Made by a program: the position numbers and the translations under genes
Notes under the pieces: model-generated
Told to the model about the DNA's origin: nothing
The model's input: only the letters and a program-made list of their open reading frames with translations
Database searches by the model: none
Source: Candidatus Bathyarchaeota archaeon
GTDB lineage: Archaea; Thermoproteota; Bathyarchaeia; 40CM-2-53-6; DTGE01
Assembly: GCA_018396725.1 (NCBI GenBank)
Contig: JAGTRC010000003.1
Span: 1-48,452 of the forward strand
DNA: 48,452 nucleotides
Direction: 5' to 3'
Shown: positions 14,807 to 24,348 of the stretch, in pieces
Layout of the letters: the number at the start of each line of letters is the position of its first letter
Numbering within the stretch: position 1 is the first letter of the stretch

Positions 14807-17050
14807 TTGGAGCTGGTAGGGGTCGGCCAAGCCTTGAAGCGCCTGGAGGGTTTAAGCTCTAAGATATTGGATGCGGCCTCCTCCCCCGTCCGCCTAGCGA
14901 TATTGAAGCTCTTATCCAGTAGGGGGCCGCTCCCCTACACGGAGATAATGTTCGCGGTGAACCTTGATCCCGTGAGGGACGCCGGCAAATTCGTCTATCA
15001 TCTGAGGAGCCTCGTGGACGCCGGCCTGATAAGGCTCGACAGGAAGAGTAAGAAGTACCTCTCCACGGAGCTGGGCGAGATGGTCGTGAAGTTTTCGAGG
15101 GACCTGGAGGAGTACCTGGCCGTGAAGAAGGGTAAGATGTACGTCAGGACCTCACGGCTCGCAATAGAGGAGTTCGATAGATCCAGGATCGTGGACAGCC
15201 TGGTGAGGGAGGCGGGCATCCCCGTGGAATTGGCCCAGGAGATAGCGGCTGAGGCCGAGGAACGCCTCATAAAGCTCAAGGCCAGATACCTCACAGCCCC
15301 CCTCATAAGGGAGTTCGTAAACGCCCTCCTCCTGGAGAGGGGCCTGGAGGAGTACCGCCACAAGCTCACCCGCCTGGGCATGCCCATATACGATGTAACC
15401 CAGACCGTGGAGGAGGCGGCGAGAAAGGGTTTACCCGTGTCCACCGTGGAACGCGCGGCCGGCTCCTCGGTCCTGAAGGAGTACGTGCTCCTCAAGGGGG
15501 TTTCGAGGAGCGTAGCCGACGCCCACCTATCCGGCCTCATACACCTCGACTCCACTGAGAACTGGCTCCTAAAACCCGACTATGCATCCCATGATCCCAG
15601 GATGATCCTGAACCCGCCCAGGGGAGGCGAACCCCCCCAGGACCTCGGCGACGCTTTAAACCTGATAATTAGGGTTCACAGGCGAACCGTGGGGGAGGTC
15701 TCCCAGGGGGAGATCCTCCCCTTCCTCAACGTATTCCTCGCCCCATACCTGATGGATATGGACCACGCCCAGGCGGGAAGGCTCATCCAAAGGTTCCTCT
15801 GCGAGTTGAACGAGGAGGCCTCCATCAACCCTTATACGCCCAGGCTCTCCATAGGGGTCTCCCCCCGGATCCCGGGGGAGCTGGAGGATGAGGAGGCCGC
15901 TTCCCCTAAGGGTGGATCCTCCAGCTACGGGGATTTCAGGGATGAGGCGGCGGCAGCCGCATCCCTCATAATAGAAGCCGCAGACAGGCTTTCGAGGAGG
16001 ACGCCGCTCCTAAACCCCCTCCTCACAGTGAAGCTGGAGGACATGGATGGGATGGGTACCCTGTACGTCCTGGAGGCCGAGCATGGATCCATATACCTCG
16101 ACTTCACACCGGGCTGCGAAGCCTCCTACTCCGGCGACGGCATCCGCCTCTCCCCGGGGTGGCGGGGGGACTGGCGTGTAGACGTGGTTAGGACCGGCCA
16201 CGCGGGGACCGTATTCCTCAACCTAGCCCGGATGGCCTACGAATCAAAGGAGAACTATGAACGCTTCAAGAGGCTCCTGGACGACACGGTCCAATTGGCT
16301 GTGGAGGCCCTGAAGGCCAAAGAGGACTCCTTGAAGAACCGGTTGGACATGGGCCTCCTCCCAGGGCTTAACGGTCTAGGCTTCTCCCCCGAGGGGATGC
16401 AGCACGGCATCGGGGTCCTAGGGTTAAGCGAGGCATCCATGATCCACACAGGCTCCCCGATAGGGTTAGGCGATGAAGCCGTGGAGTTCGCTGTTGAAAC
16501 CCTGAAGCACCTGGGTGAAGCCTCCTCGGCGCTCTCCAAGGAGACGGGCCTACGGATAAATGTGGTCCAGAAGCCGTGCGAGGACGGCTCCCCGAGGCTG
16601 GCCAGGCTGGACGTGGAATCCTACGGTAAAGGCGCCGTGAAGTTCCAGGGCCTCCCAGGCAGCCCATACTACGCCGACATCCCATTGATCCCCCCCAGCC
16701 TGGACATCCCATTGGAGGTCCGGGGAAGGCTTGAAGGAACCCTCCAGGAACACCTCAGGGGCGGGCACCTCGCCCTCTTCCACGTATCGGAGGCCGACCC
16801 CGAAGCCCTCAGGGTATTCTCCCTCAAGCTCAGGGAGATGGGGGTCCTCTTCGCCACCTTCGCCATGGAGCTCTCCCAATGCAACAGCTGCCATAGACCC
16901 TCAAAGGGCCTAATCCAGATATGCCCTTCATGCGGCTCATCCTCCATATCCCATTACGGGGCAGCGTCAGCCCTCCTCCAACCGTTAAAGCTCTGGCCCC
17001 CATCTAAGGCCAAAACCTTCAACGAATGGATCCGATACACGATAAAATAG
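14807..17050 (+). CDS. NrdD-like protein with wHTH and ATP-cone, no glycyl-radical Gly
   Basis: A 747-residue protein starting at TTG. Residues about 10-95 form an ArsR-like winged helix (SPVRLAILKLLSSRGPLPYT, FVYHLRSLVDAGLIRLDRKS). Residues about 108-200 are an ATP-cone (RTSRLAIEEFDRSRIVDSL). The rest resembles class III anaerobic ribonucleotide reductase: NPPRGGEPPQDL, the active-site Cys437 in TPGCEASYSG, and TGHAGTVFLNLARMAYESK. Near the C-terminus a zinc site is kept (Cys692, 695, 706, 709). In NrdD the radical glycine lies 13 residues after the last zinc Cys in a RVTGYLRP-type motif. Here that position is Ala722 (SALLQP). It therefore probably cannot form the glycyl radical. A nucleotide-sensing regulator is one possibility; no activase gene is nearby. 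Confidence 0.75.
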   Translation: MELVGVGQALKRLEGLSSKILDAASSPVRLAILKLLSSRGPLPYTEIMFAVNLDPVRDAGKFVYHLRSLVDAGLIRLDRKSKKYLSTELGEMVVKFSRDLEEYLAVKKGKMYVRTSRLAIEEFDRSRIVDSLVREAGIPVELAQEIAAEAEERLIKLKARYLTAPLIREFVNALLLERGLEEYRHKLTRLGMPIYDVTQTVEEAARKGLPVSTVERAAGSSVLKEYVLLKGVSRSVADAHLSGLIHLDSTENWLLKPDYASHDPRMILNPPRGGEPPQDLGDALNLIIRVHRRTVGEVSQGEILPFLNVFLAPYLMDMDHAQAGRLIQRFLCELNEEASINPYTPRLSIGVSPRIPGELEDEEAASPKGGSSSYGDFRDEAAAAASLIIEAADRLSRRTPLLNPLLTVKLEDMDGMGTLYVLEAEHGSIYLDFTPGCEASYSGDGIRLSPGWRGDWRVDVVRTGHAGTVFLNLARMAYESKENYERFKRLLDDTVQLAVEALKAKEDSLKNRLDMGLLPGLNGLGFSPEGMQHGIGVLGLSEASMIHTGSPIGLGDEAVEFAVETLKHLGEASSALSKETGLRINVVQKPCEDGSPRLARLDVESYGKGAVKFQGLPGSPYYADIPLIPPSLDIPLEVRGRLEGTLQEHLRGGHLALFHVSEADPEALRVFSLKLREMGVLFATFAMELSQCNSCHRPSKGLIQICPSCGSSSISHYGAASALLQPLKLWPPSKAKTFNEWIRYTIK

Positions 17051-17067
17051 CCGGTGAAAAACCGGTT
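17049..17067 (+). terminator. Hairpin at the end of the NrdD-like gene
   Basis: CCGGT at 17051-17055 pairs with ACCGG at 17061-17065 around a GAAAA loop, directly overlapping the stop codon region at 17050. The stem extends by two weaker pairs. It lies between the convergent NrdD-like and pyrB genes. Confidence 0.3.
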
Positions 17068-17168
17068 AAAGGGACGAGACGGAGGGATATGGATACAGGC
17101 GGAGGGGAAGGGGATTGAGGGGGTTAGGGATCCCTTCCCCACCCGCATCCCGGTCATCCATCCCCTCT

Positions 17169-18172
<1,004 letters not shown>

Positions 18173-18181
18173 GTGGCCTCC

Positions 18182-18661
18182 ATGGTCGATGGAGAAGAAA
18201 AGAGGGATGAACTCTACGTTAAGAAGATAAGGAATGGAACCGTCATAGACCATGTATCCGCGGGCCTAGCCCTGGACGTCCTCAAAATACTCAATATAAC
18301 CGGGAGGGACGGTCGGGTAGTGAGCATAGCCATGAACGTTCCAAGCCGGAAATACGGCAAGAAGGATATAATCAAGGTTGAAGACAGGGAGCTTAGACCC
18401 GAGGAGGTGGATAAGATCGCCCTCATAGCCCCGAAATCCACCATAAACATAATCAGGGACTACAAGGTCCACGAGAAGAAGAGGGTTAAACTCCCAGAGG
18501 TCATAAGGGGCATAATAAGATGCGGCAACCCCTCATGCATCACGAACTCCAGGGAGCCCGTGGAGCCCACATTCAAGATAGAGGCCACGGAGCCCCTGAG
18601 CCTGAGGTGCACATACTGCGGCAGGACGATGGAACAGGAGAGCATACTCAGCCAATTCTAA
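18182..18661 (+). CDS. pyrI: Aspartate carbamoyltransferase regulatory chain
   Basis: About 159 residues from ATG 18182 (a GTG nine bases upstream is also possible). It binds nucleotide effectors and bridges PyrB trimers. Seen: N-terminal allosteric domain (YVKKIRNGTVIDHVSAGLAL, VSIAMNVPSRKYGKKDIIKV, KIALIAPKSTINIIRDYKV) and C-terminal zinc domain with RCGNPSCITNSREPVEP and LRCTYCGRTM, giving the four zinc cysteines. The length is typical. It is transcribed away from pyrB rather than following it. Confidence 0.95.
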   Translation: MVDGEEKRDELYVKKIRNGTVIDHVSAGLALDVLKILNITGRDGRVVSIAMNVPSRKYGKKDIIKVEDRELRPEEVDKIALIAPKSTINIIRDYKVHEKKRVKLPEVIRGIIRCGNPSCITNSREPVEPTFKIEATEPLSLRCTYCGRTMEQESILSQF

Positions 18662-18994
18662 GAAGGAAGTCAGCCCTCCCTGAAAAGGTATTGAAGCCTC
18701 AACGGCGAGATGGAACAGATACTCATAAGACGCTGAGTATCGGATGGTGGTGATCGATCCGTTGGACGGCTGGGGCCTGGGGCTTCAGCGGATCCATCTC
18801 CGAGAGATGAATCGGGGAGGACCTGGATGGATCCCATGTTCACGGCTGTCCCTGCCTAAGGGCCTCGACGGCCTCCCCCCAAGGTTATGAGGACTTGGAG
18901 GTTATCGTAGGCGTTCGCGTCCAGCCCATTTGTAGAGCATTGGTTCATGAACGCGCCATGGTAGCTACTGGAGGTATCCCCGTCCACCTCTACT
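18662..18994. other. Gene-free stretch after pyrI
   Basis: No supported gene. The minus strand near 18858-18990 has a frame of about 45 codons (containing YHGAFMNQCSTNGLDANAYD) after the PPC gene stop. It has no start codon or known motif, so it is not called. A short inverted repeat, ATCTCCGAGAGAT, is at 18797-18809. Confidence 0.4.
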
Positions 18995-19417
18995 TCATTT
19001 GAGGAGGTTCAGCCCCGTGGTCTCATCGTATTCCCTCTCGAGTTCAAGGTTGAGCTCCACGAGGTAGAGCTCAGCCGCATAGATTACGGTGCCCTCGTAG
19101 AGGTGTCCGCCGAGGGATCTCCCATCCCTGTCCGCCAGGGTTATATGGGCGTGGATGAGGATCTCCCCCTTGTATCGGGCTATGTTCCCCGTACAGGAGG
19201 TTATCTCGAGGGGCTCATCCACGGGGATCTTCACGTACCTCCTCTCATCCTGGTCGTAGTATCCTATGACGGCCCTCTTCACAGCCCCTATCACCCAGAA
19301 GACCGCTGCCTCGACGTTGTTCTCCTCGGCTACCCTCCTGATGGATGCGAGGAGATCCGCTCCATGATCCAGGCTTGCCACGATGCTCCTCCCAGCTGGG
19401 GCCTCGTAAACCTTCAT
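18995..19417 (-). CDS. PPC-domain (DUF296) protein
   Basis: A 140-residue stand-alone PPC/DUF296 domain. Seen: VYEAPAGRSIVASLDHGADL at the N-terminus, AAVFWVIGAVKRAVIGYYD, then CTGNIARYKGEILIHAHITL and GRSLGGHLYEGTVIYAAELY, the Gly-His-Leu block typical of the family. In plants the domain is fused to AT-hooks. Bacterial and archaeal versions stand alone, form trimers and have no settled function, although a metal site formed by conserved His residues has been noted for the fold. It stands alone between two intergenic stretches, facing pyrI convergently. Confidence 0.85.
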   Translation of the reverse strand: MKVYEAPAGRSIVASLDHGADLLASIRRVAEENNVEAAVFWVIGAVKRAVIGYYDQDERRYVKIPVDEPLEITSCTGNIARYKGEILIHAHITLADRDGRSLGGHLYEGTVIYAAELYLVELNLELEREYDETTGLNLLK

Positions 19418-19520
19418 CTATCTAGATGGCCTCCCGGCTCATCGATGGCTGATCCCCACCCTTAGACCTGGAGGATTCTATCGGCCCCTCCTAAATAGCT
19501 TTACGGGCAATTCAAGAGGT

Positions 19521-19547
19521 AAAGCCTTTAATAAAAAGCCTTTAATA
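19521..19547 (+). repeat. Tandem 13-bp repeat upstream of TPP-enzyme gene
   Basis: AAAGCCTTTAATA is present at 19521-19533 and 19535-19547. It is AT-rich and lies 80-110 bp upstream of the likely start of the TPP enzyme, so it may contain the TATA box and a duplicated operator. Confidence 0.4.
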
Positions 19548-19627
19548 ATTAAGCTAGGTATTATCTGGTGGGTGGCGGCTCCGTTTATGAAGCGTGTTCG
19601 CCTCCCTGGATGATGGGAGCTGGTCTC

Positions 19628-21400
19628 ATGGTTGAATATACTACTTCTGAAGTGATATTGGAGTACCTGGTTAGGGAGGGGGTTTCATACGCCTTCGGCG
19701 TCCCAGGCCATGGATGCACCGCCTTCGTGGACGCCTTCTACGATAGGAGGGATGAGATAACTCCTATAATGGTTAGGCATGAGCAGGCGGCCGCCCACGC
19801 CGCCGACGGCTACTATAGGGCCTCAGGCAGGCTCGCCATGTGCTTCACCAGCATAGGGCCGGGCGCCACGAACCTCGTCACGGGATTGGCCACCGCCCTC
19901 GTGGATTCCTCAGCCCTCCTAGCCGTTTGCGGATGCGAGCCCCAGAGGGATGTGGAGCGAGGGGTCCTCCAAGCCATCTACAGACATTACGAGAGCGACT
20001 TCAAGAACATCATGAGGTTCGCCGTTAAGAGGGTGTGGAGCATCCAGAAGGCTGAGAGGACCCCCGAGATAATCGTTAGGGCCTGTAAGGAGGCCACCAC
20101 CGGCAGGCCAGGCCCCGTCCTCATAGAGTTCCCCATAGACCTCCAGCACAAGGCCATAGATATACCGGGCGTACCCTCCCCGGAGGAGCATAAGCCTAAG
20201 GGCAGGATCCTGGGGGATCCCGTTATGGTTAAGGAGGCCTCCAAGCTCCTGGCCTCGGCTGAGAGGCCCGCGATCCTCGTGGGCGGCGGCGTGATCCTCT
20301 CAGGGGCCTCCGAGGAGCTCATGAGGCTGGCTGAGATGCTGGGGGCTCCCGTACTGGCCACGATGATGGGTAAGGGAGCCTTCCCCGAGGATCATCCCCT
20401 CTTCGCCGGATACGCGGGTTGGAGCGGCACCGGCCCGGGGAACGAGGTGGCTAGGAGCTGCGACGTCCTCCTCGCCGTGGGGACGAGGTTCGCGGACCTC
20501 ACCTGCAGCTGCTACGAGCCAGGAGTCACCTTCAACATACCCCCAACCAAGCTCATACACGTGGACCTGGATCCCCTGGAGATCGGCAAGAACTATCCCA
20601 CGGAGATCGGGATAGTCGGGGACGCCAAGGCGACCCTCGCCATGCTCATAGAAGCCCTGGCGGGCCTCCTGGGGAAGAGGAGCCTCGGGGATTCCCCTTG
20701 GATCCGGAGGGTCAAGGCGGCGAAGGAGAGGTGGGAGGCGGAGCTGGAGCCCATCAGATCCTCGGGGAGGTCCCCTCCAACGGTCCCCCGGCTCCTCAAG
20801 GAGCTCAGGGAGTTCCTGGGGAGGGATGCCATAGTCCTAGGGGAGGCGGGCTGGGCCCAGATATTCCTCTTCCAGCAGTTCCCGGTTTACATGCCTAGAA
20901 CCCATATAAGCTCAGGGGGCTTCTCGACGATGGGCTTCGCCGTCCCAGCCGCCATAGGGGCTAAGCTCGCCCAGCCGGATAGGCAGGTCGTGGCGTGCCC
21001 CGGGGATGGAGGCTTCTTGATGACCCTCCACGAGGTGGCTACAGCCGTCCAATACGAGATACCCATAGTGATAGTGGTGGTCAACAACCTGGGCTGGGCC
21101 TGCATAAGGGATCTACAATGGATACAATGCGGCGAGGGAAGGGACATCGCCACCATGTTCAAGCATCCAAGAGGGGACAGCGTATACGATGTGGATTTCG
21201 CGGCCTTCGCCGAATCCTTCAAGGCCCACGGCTCCACGGTTAGGAGCCCCGAGGAGATCAAGCCGGCTCTAAAAGAGGCCTTCAACTCCGGCAAGCCATC
21301 GGTCATAAACGTCTACGTGGATCCAGGGGTGACGCCGCCCCTGCCGGGGAAGTGGACGCTGCCCACACCTGAATACCTGACTAGGAAGCTGAAACGCTGA
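19628..21400 (+). CDS. Acetolactate synthase-like TPP-dependent enzyme
   Basis: About 590 residues from ATG 19628 (MVEYTTSEVILEYLVREGV); in-frame starts at 19568, 19610 and 19613 would add a poorly conserved tail. It has the three-domain plan of the acetolactate synthase/pyruvate decarboxylase superfamily. The N-terminal domain has the catalytic Glu in MVRHEQAAAHAADGYYRASG and TSIGPGATNLVTGLA. The central domain has AILVGGGVILSGASEEL. The C-terminal TPP motif is CPGDGGFLMTLHEVATAV with VVVNNLGW. No small regulatory subunit gene is adjacent, so the enzyme could be acetolactate synthase or another member acting on a 2-oxo acid. The substrate cannot be fixed by sequence here. Confidence 0.8.
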   Translation: MVEYTTSEVILEYLVREGVSYAFGVPGHGCTAFVDAFYDRRDEITPIMVRHEQAAAHAADGYYRASGRLAMCFTSIGPGATNLVTGLATALVDSSALLAVCGCEPQRDVERGVLQAIYRHYESDFKNIMRFAVKRVWSIQKAERTPEIIVRACKEATTGRPGPVLIEFPIDLQHKAIDIPGVPSPEEHKPKGRILGDPVMVKEASKLLASAERPAILVGGGVILSGASEELMRLAEMLGAPVLATMMGKGAFPEDHPLFAGYAGWSGTGPGNEVARSCDVLLAVGTRFADLTCSCYEPGVTFNIPPTKLIHVDLDPLEIGKNYPTEIGIVGDAKATLAMLIEALAGLLGKRSLGDSPWIRRVKAAKERWEAELEPIRSSGRSPPTVPRLLKELREFLGRDAIVLGEAGWAQIFLFQQFPVYMPRTHISSGGFSTMGFAVPAAIGAKLAQPDRQVVACPGDGGFLMTLHEVATAVQYEIPIVIVVVNNLGWACIRDLQWIQCGEGRDIATMFKHPRGDSVYDVDFAAFAESFKAHGSTVRSPEEIKPALKEAFNSGKPSVINVYVDPGVTPPLPGKWTLPTPEYLTRKLKR

Positions 21401-21407
21401 GCAGGGG

Positions 21408-21980
21408 CTACCCCGCCCCACGGGATGCAGCGTTAAGCTTAACCGTCTCGGCGACCAATCCCCATTCCACATCCGTGTCCACGCATCCATCCCGTTTAAG
21501 CCTGACGGCCTGGGCGGCCACATCGAACTTCTCCGCTATGAAGCTTCCCAGGACCAGTTCGTTCAGGCAGGCAACCCCTACACAAGCCTTAGGATTAAAC
21601 CTTCTAAAGATCTTCTCCACGATCCTCCCCCCGGTGAGTATGTAGATGCCCCCGTAGCCTAGCCCTTCCGCCAGCTCCAGCAGGTCCTGGATCCGGCACC
21701 TCCCACACTTGACGCACCGGTAACCGTATTCCCCCAGCTCAGCAGGGCAATCCCTAGGCCTTAAACACTGGGGGAGGAGGAGTATCCTCCCGGAGTAAGG
21801 GGTTGAAGCGAACCTGCGCCTATGGGCCGCGTTCTTCACGGCCACGTAGAGTTCAAGGATCTTCTCCTCATCCAACCCGGTCTTAGCGGCCAGCCTCTCC
21901 AGCTTCACCAGTATCGCCTCCCCAGCCTTGAAGCTGGCAATCCTCTCTATGAGGCGCATAACGGCGCTCCTCGAGGACAA
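21408..21980 (-). CDS. DUF116 cysteine-rich protein
   Basis: A 190-residue protein matching the DUF116 pattern: LLLPQCLRPRDCPAELGEYG, then YRCVKCGRCRIQDLLELAEG, then a Rossmann-like GYGGIYILTGGRIVEKIF and KACVGVACLNELVLGS. The clustered cysteines (RCVKCGRC and the CxxxxxC pairs) could bind a metal or Fe-S cluster. The N-terminal 50 residues are helical. In other archaea this family tends to lie near lipoate or redox genes; here it is convergent with the TPP-enzyme gene, leaving only 7 bp between the stops. Function unknown. Confidence 0.8.
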   Translation of the reverse strand: MSSRSAVMRLIERIASFKAGEAILVKLERLAAKTGLDEEKILELYVAVKNAAHRRRFASTPYSGRILLLPQCLRPRDCPAELGEYGYRCVKCGRCRIQDLLELAEGLGYGGIYILTGGRIVEKIFRRFNPKACVGVACLNELVLGSFIAEKFDVAAQAVRLKRDGCVDTDVEWGLVAETVKLNAASRGAG

Positions 21981-22200
21981 TCCCTCATCCCCCTAAAGCA
22001 TACTCACTTAGAGTCCCCCATGGCCGCTTAAGAGATTTATCATTGGACGAGCCCCATCCGGGGCCCGCCGCTCCACTTTCCCAGCCATCGCCTCTAAGCA
22101 TAAGTTCGAGGTGGATCTCTCCGGGGTGGATGAGGTGATCCCGGATGGAGCCCCCATAGGTTTTTATCGGATCTCGCCCCCTAATGGTTAGGTTGGATGG

Positions 22201-24348
22201 ATGGAGAACCCAATGACCGGTGGCTCCGCAGGGTTCGACGCGGTGTTCAGGCCTGGATCCATAGCGGTTATAGGGGCCTCCAGGGAGCCGGGCTCCGTCG
22301 GCCATGAGACCCTCCGCAACATAGTCGAGTCCGGTTTTCCCGGAACGGTCTACCCCGTGAACCCCAGGGCCGACGCCGTGCTGGGATTAAGGTGTTACCG
22401 TAGCGTCGAGGACCTGCCGGGCCCCGTGGATCTAGGGGTCGTCGCGGTCCCGGCCGGCGTGGTCCTAGAGGTGGCTGAGGAGGCGGGGGAGAAAGGGTTT
22501 AGGAACCTTATGGTTTTATCCGCCGGGTTTAAGGAGGCGGGGGGCGAAGGACCTAAGCGGGAGAAGCTCCTAGTCGAGTTGTGCCGCAGACATGATATGC
22601 GCCTCATAGGACCCAACTGTCTAGGATTGATAGCGGCTTACACGCCCTTAAACGCCTCCTTCGCGCCGGTCTTCCCCAAGAAGGGCAACGTGGCCTTCAT
22701 ATCCCAGAGCGGAGCCCTCGTCACATCGATTCTAGACTGGTCCATGAAAGAAGAGATAGGCTTCAGCTACGTCGTAAGCCTAGGCAACTGCGCAGACCTC
22801 AACGAGACGGACTTCATAGAGGCCCTATCAATGGATCCCTATACAAGGGTTATAGCCGCCTACATCGAGGGGGTCGGGGAAGGCCGCAGGTTCATAAGGG
22901 TCGCCGAGGAGGCTTCGAGGCGTAAACCGGTCCTAGTTATAAAATCCGGGATCTCGGAGGCGGGCGCCAGAGCCATATCCAGCCATACGGGATCCCTGGC
23001 TGGCAGCGGAGCCGCCTACAAAGCCGTCTTCGAGAGGACCGGGATAATACAGGTGGAGTCGGTGGAGGAGCTCTTCGACCTCGCCAGGATATTCTCCACG
23101 CAGCCCATACCCAGGGGCCGCAACCTAGCCGTGGTCACAAACGCCGGCGGGCCGGGGATAATCGCCACGGACGCATGCTCCAAGCACGGCTTAAACCTGG
23201 CTTGGCTCTCCCCCGAGACGATAAGCCTCCTCCGCTCAAGGCTTCCAGGAGAGGCCTCATGGGTCAACCCCGTGGACGTCCTGGGAGACGCATCCCCCGA
23301 ACGTTACAGGGGGGCTTTGGAGGCGATCCTAAGGGATAGAGGCGTCGACTCCATCCTGGTCATATGCTCACCCCAAGCCGTGACGAGGCCTAAAGAGATA
23401 GCTGAGGAGATAGTTAAGGTCAGGGATTCGGCGGCGGAGGGAGAAAGGAAACCCATCGTATGCGCCTTCATGGGGGGCGAAGCGGTCTCGGAGGCGGTCA
23501 GGATTCTATCCGAGAACGAGATCCCGAACTATCCTTTCCCGGAGAGGGCTGTCAAGGCATTATCGTATCTCTCAAGGTACGGCGAGGAGGCTGCCAAGGC
23601 CAAGGTGGAGGATGCCCCGAGCTTCAGCGTCGACAGGGAAGCCGTCAAAGCCATCCTCGAGAGGGCTAAGAGGGAGAACAGGGTCAATCTATTAATGGTC
23701 GAGGCCTTCCAGATCCTCTCAGCCTACGGCCTCAAGACGCCCCCGTCCATCCTAGCCCAGAACAGGGTCCAGGCCGTCGAGGCGGCCGAGGAGATGGGGT
23801 ACCCCGTGGCCTTGAAGGTAGCCTCCCCCCAGATACTCCATAAAACCGATATAGGCGGCGTCAAGTTGAACCTCAAGGACCGCTCGGAGGTCGAGGAGGC
23901 CTTCGACGAGATCCTCCGCAACGCATCCTCCTACATGCCTGAGGCCAGGATAATAGGCGTCGTGGTGCAGAAGATGGTTGAACCAGGCAGGGAAGTCATA
24001 GTGGGGATCCATAAGGACCCCCAGTTCGGCCCCCTCATCATGTTCGGGCTGGGAGGAATCTACGTGAACATCCTAAGGGAGGCGGTCTTCAAGCTCGCCC
24101 CGGTAACCGTGAGGGAAGCCCTAAAGATGATTGCTGAGACGAAGGCTTATCCCCTCCTGAGGGGGGTGAGGGGTGAGCCCCCATCGGATATAAACGGCCT
24201 AGCCGAAGCCATCTCAAGGGTATCCCAGCTCTCCCTGGACTTCGAGGAAATAATTGAAATGGATATTAACCCCCTATTCGTCTATGAGAAGGGAAAAGGC
24301 TGCGCAGCCTTGGACGCCAAGATAACCGTGAGACATGAAAGACCATAA
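22201..24348 (+). CDS. ADP-forming acyl-CoA synthetase (fused alpha-beta)
   Basis: A 715-residue protein in which the alpha and beta parts of ADP-forming acetate-CoA ligase are fused. N-terminal CoA-binding domain: RPGSIAVIGASREPGSVGHE. Succinyl-CoA synthetase-like part: LIGPNCLGLIAAYTPLNASF, VAFISQSGALVTSILDW. The phosphorylated His262 is in ISSHTGSLAGSGAAYKA. C-terminal ATP-grasp domain (residues about 475-715): GYPVALKVASPQILHKTDIG and MVEPGREVIVGIHKDPQFGP. Archaea use it to make ATP from acyl-CoAs produced in fermentation of peptides or sugars; the acyl group is not predictable here. It overlaps by 14 bp the downstream BioD-like/DRTGG gene. Confidence 0.9.
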   Translation: MENPMTGGSAGFDAVFRPGSIAVIGASREPGSVGHETLRNIVESGFPGTVYPVNPRADAVLGLRCYRSVEDLPGPVDLGVVAVPAGVVLEVAEEAGEKGFRNLMVLSAGFKEAGGEGPKREKLLVELCRRHDMRLIGPNCLGLIAAYTPLNASFAPVFPKKGNVAFISQSGALVTSILDWSMKEEIGFSYVVSLGNCADLNETDFIEALSMDPYTRVIAAYIEGVGEGRRFIRVAEEASRRKPVLVIKSGISEAGARAISSHTGSLAGSGAAYKAVFERTGIIQVESVEELFDLARIFSTQPIPRGRNLAVVTNAGGPGIIATDACSKHGLNLAWLSPETISLLRSRLPGEASWVNPVDVLGDASPERYRGALEAILRDRGVDSILVICSPQAVTRPKEIAEEIVKVRDSAAEGERKPIVCAFMGGEAVSEAVRILSENEIPNYPFPERAVKALSYLSRYGEEAAKAKVEDAPSFSVDREAVKAILERAKRENRVNLLMVEAFQILSAYGLKTPPSILAQNRVQAVEAAEEMGYPVALKVASPQILHKTDIGGVKLNLKDRSEVEEAFDEILRNASSYMPEARIIGVVVQKMVEPGREVIVGIHKDPQFGPLIMFGLGGIYVNILREAVFKLAPVTVREALKMIAETKAYPLLRGVRGEPPSDINGLAEAISRVSQLSLDFEEIIEMDINPLFVYEKGKGCAALDAKITVRHERP

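Noticed and set aside
18858-18990. Minus-strand frame YHGAFMNQCSTNGLDANAYD
   Set aside because: No start codon and no recognised family; too short to support a call.
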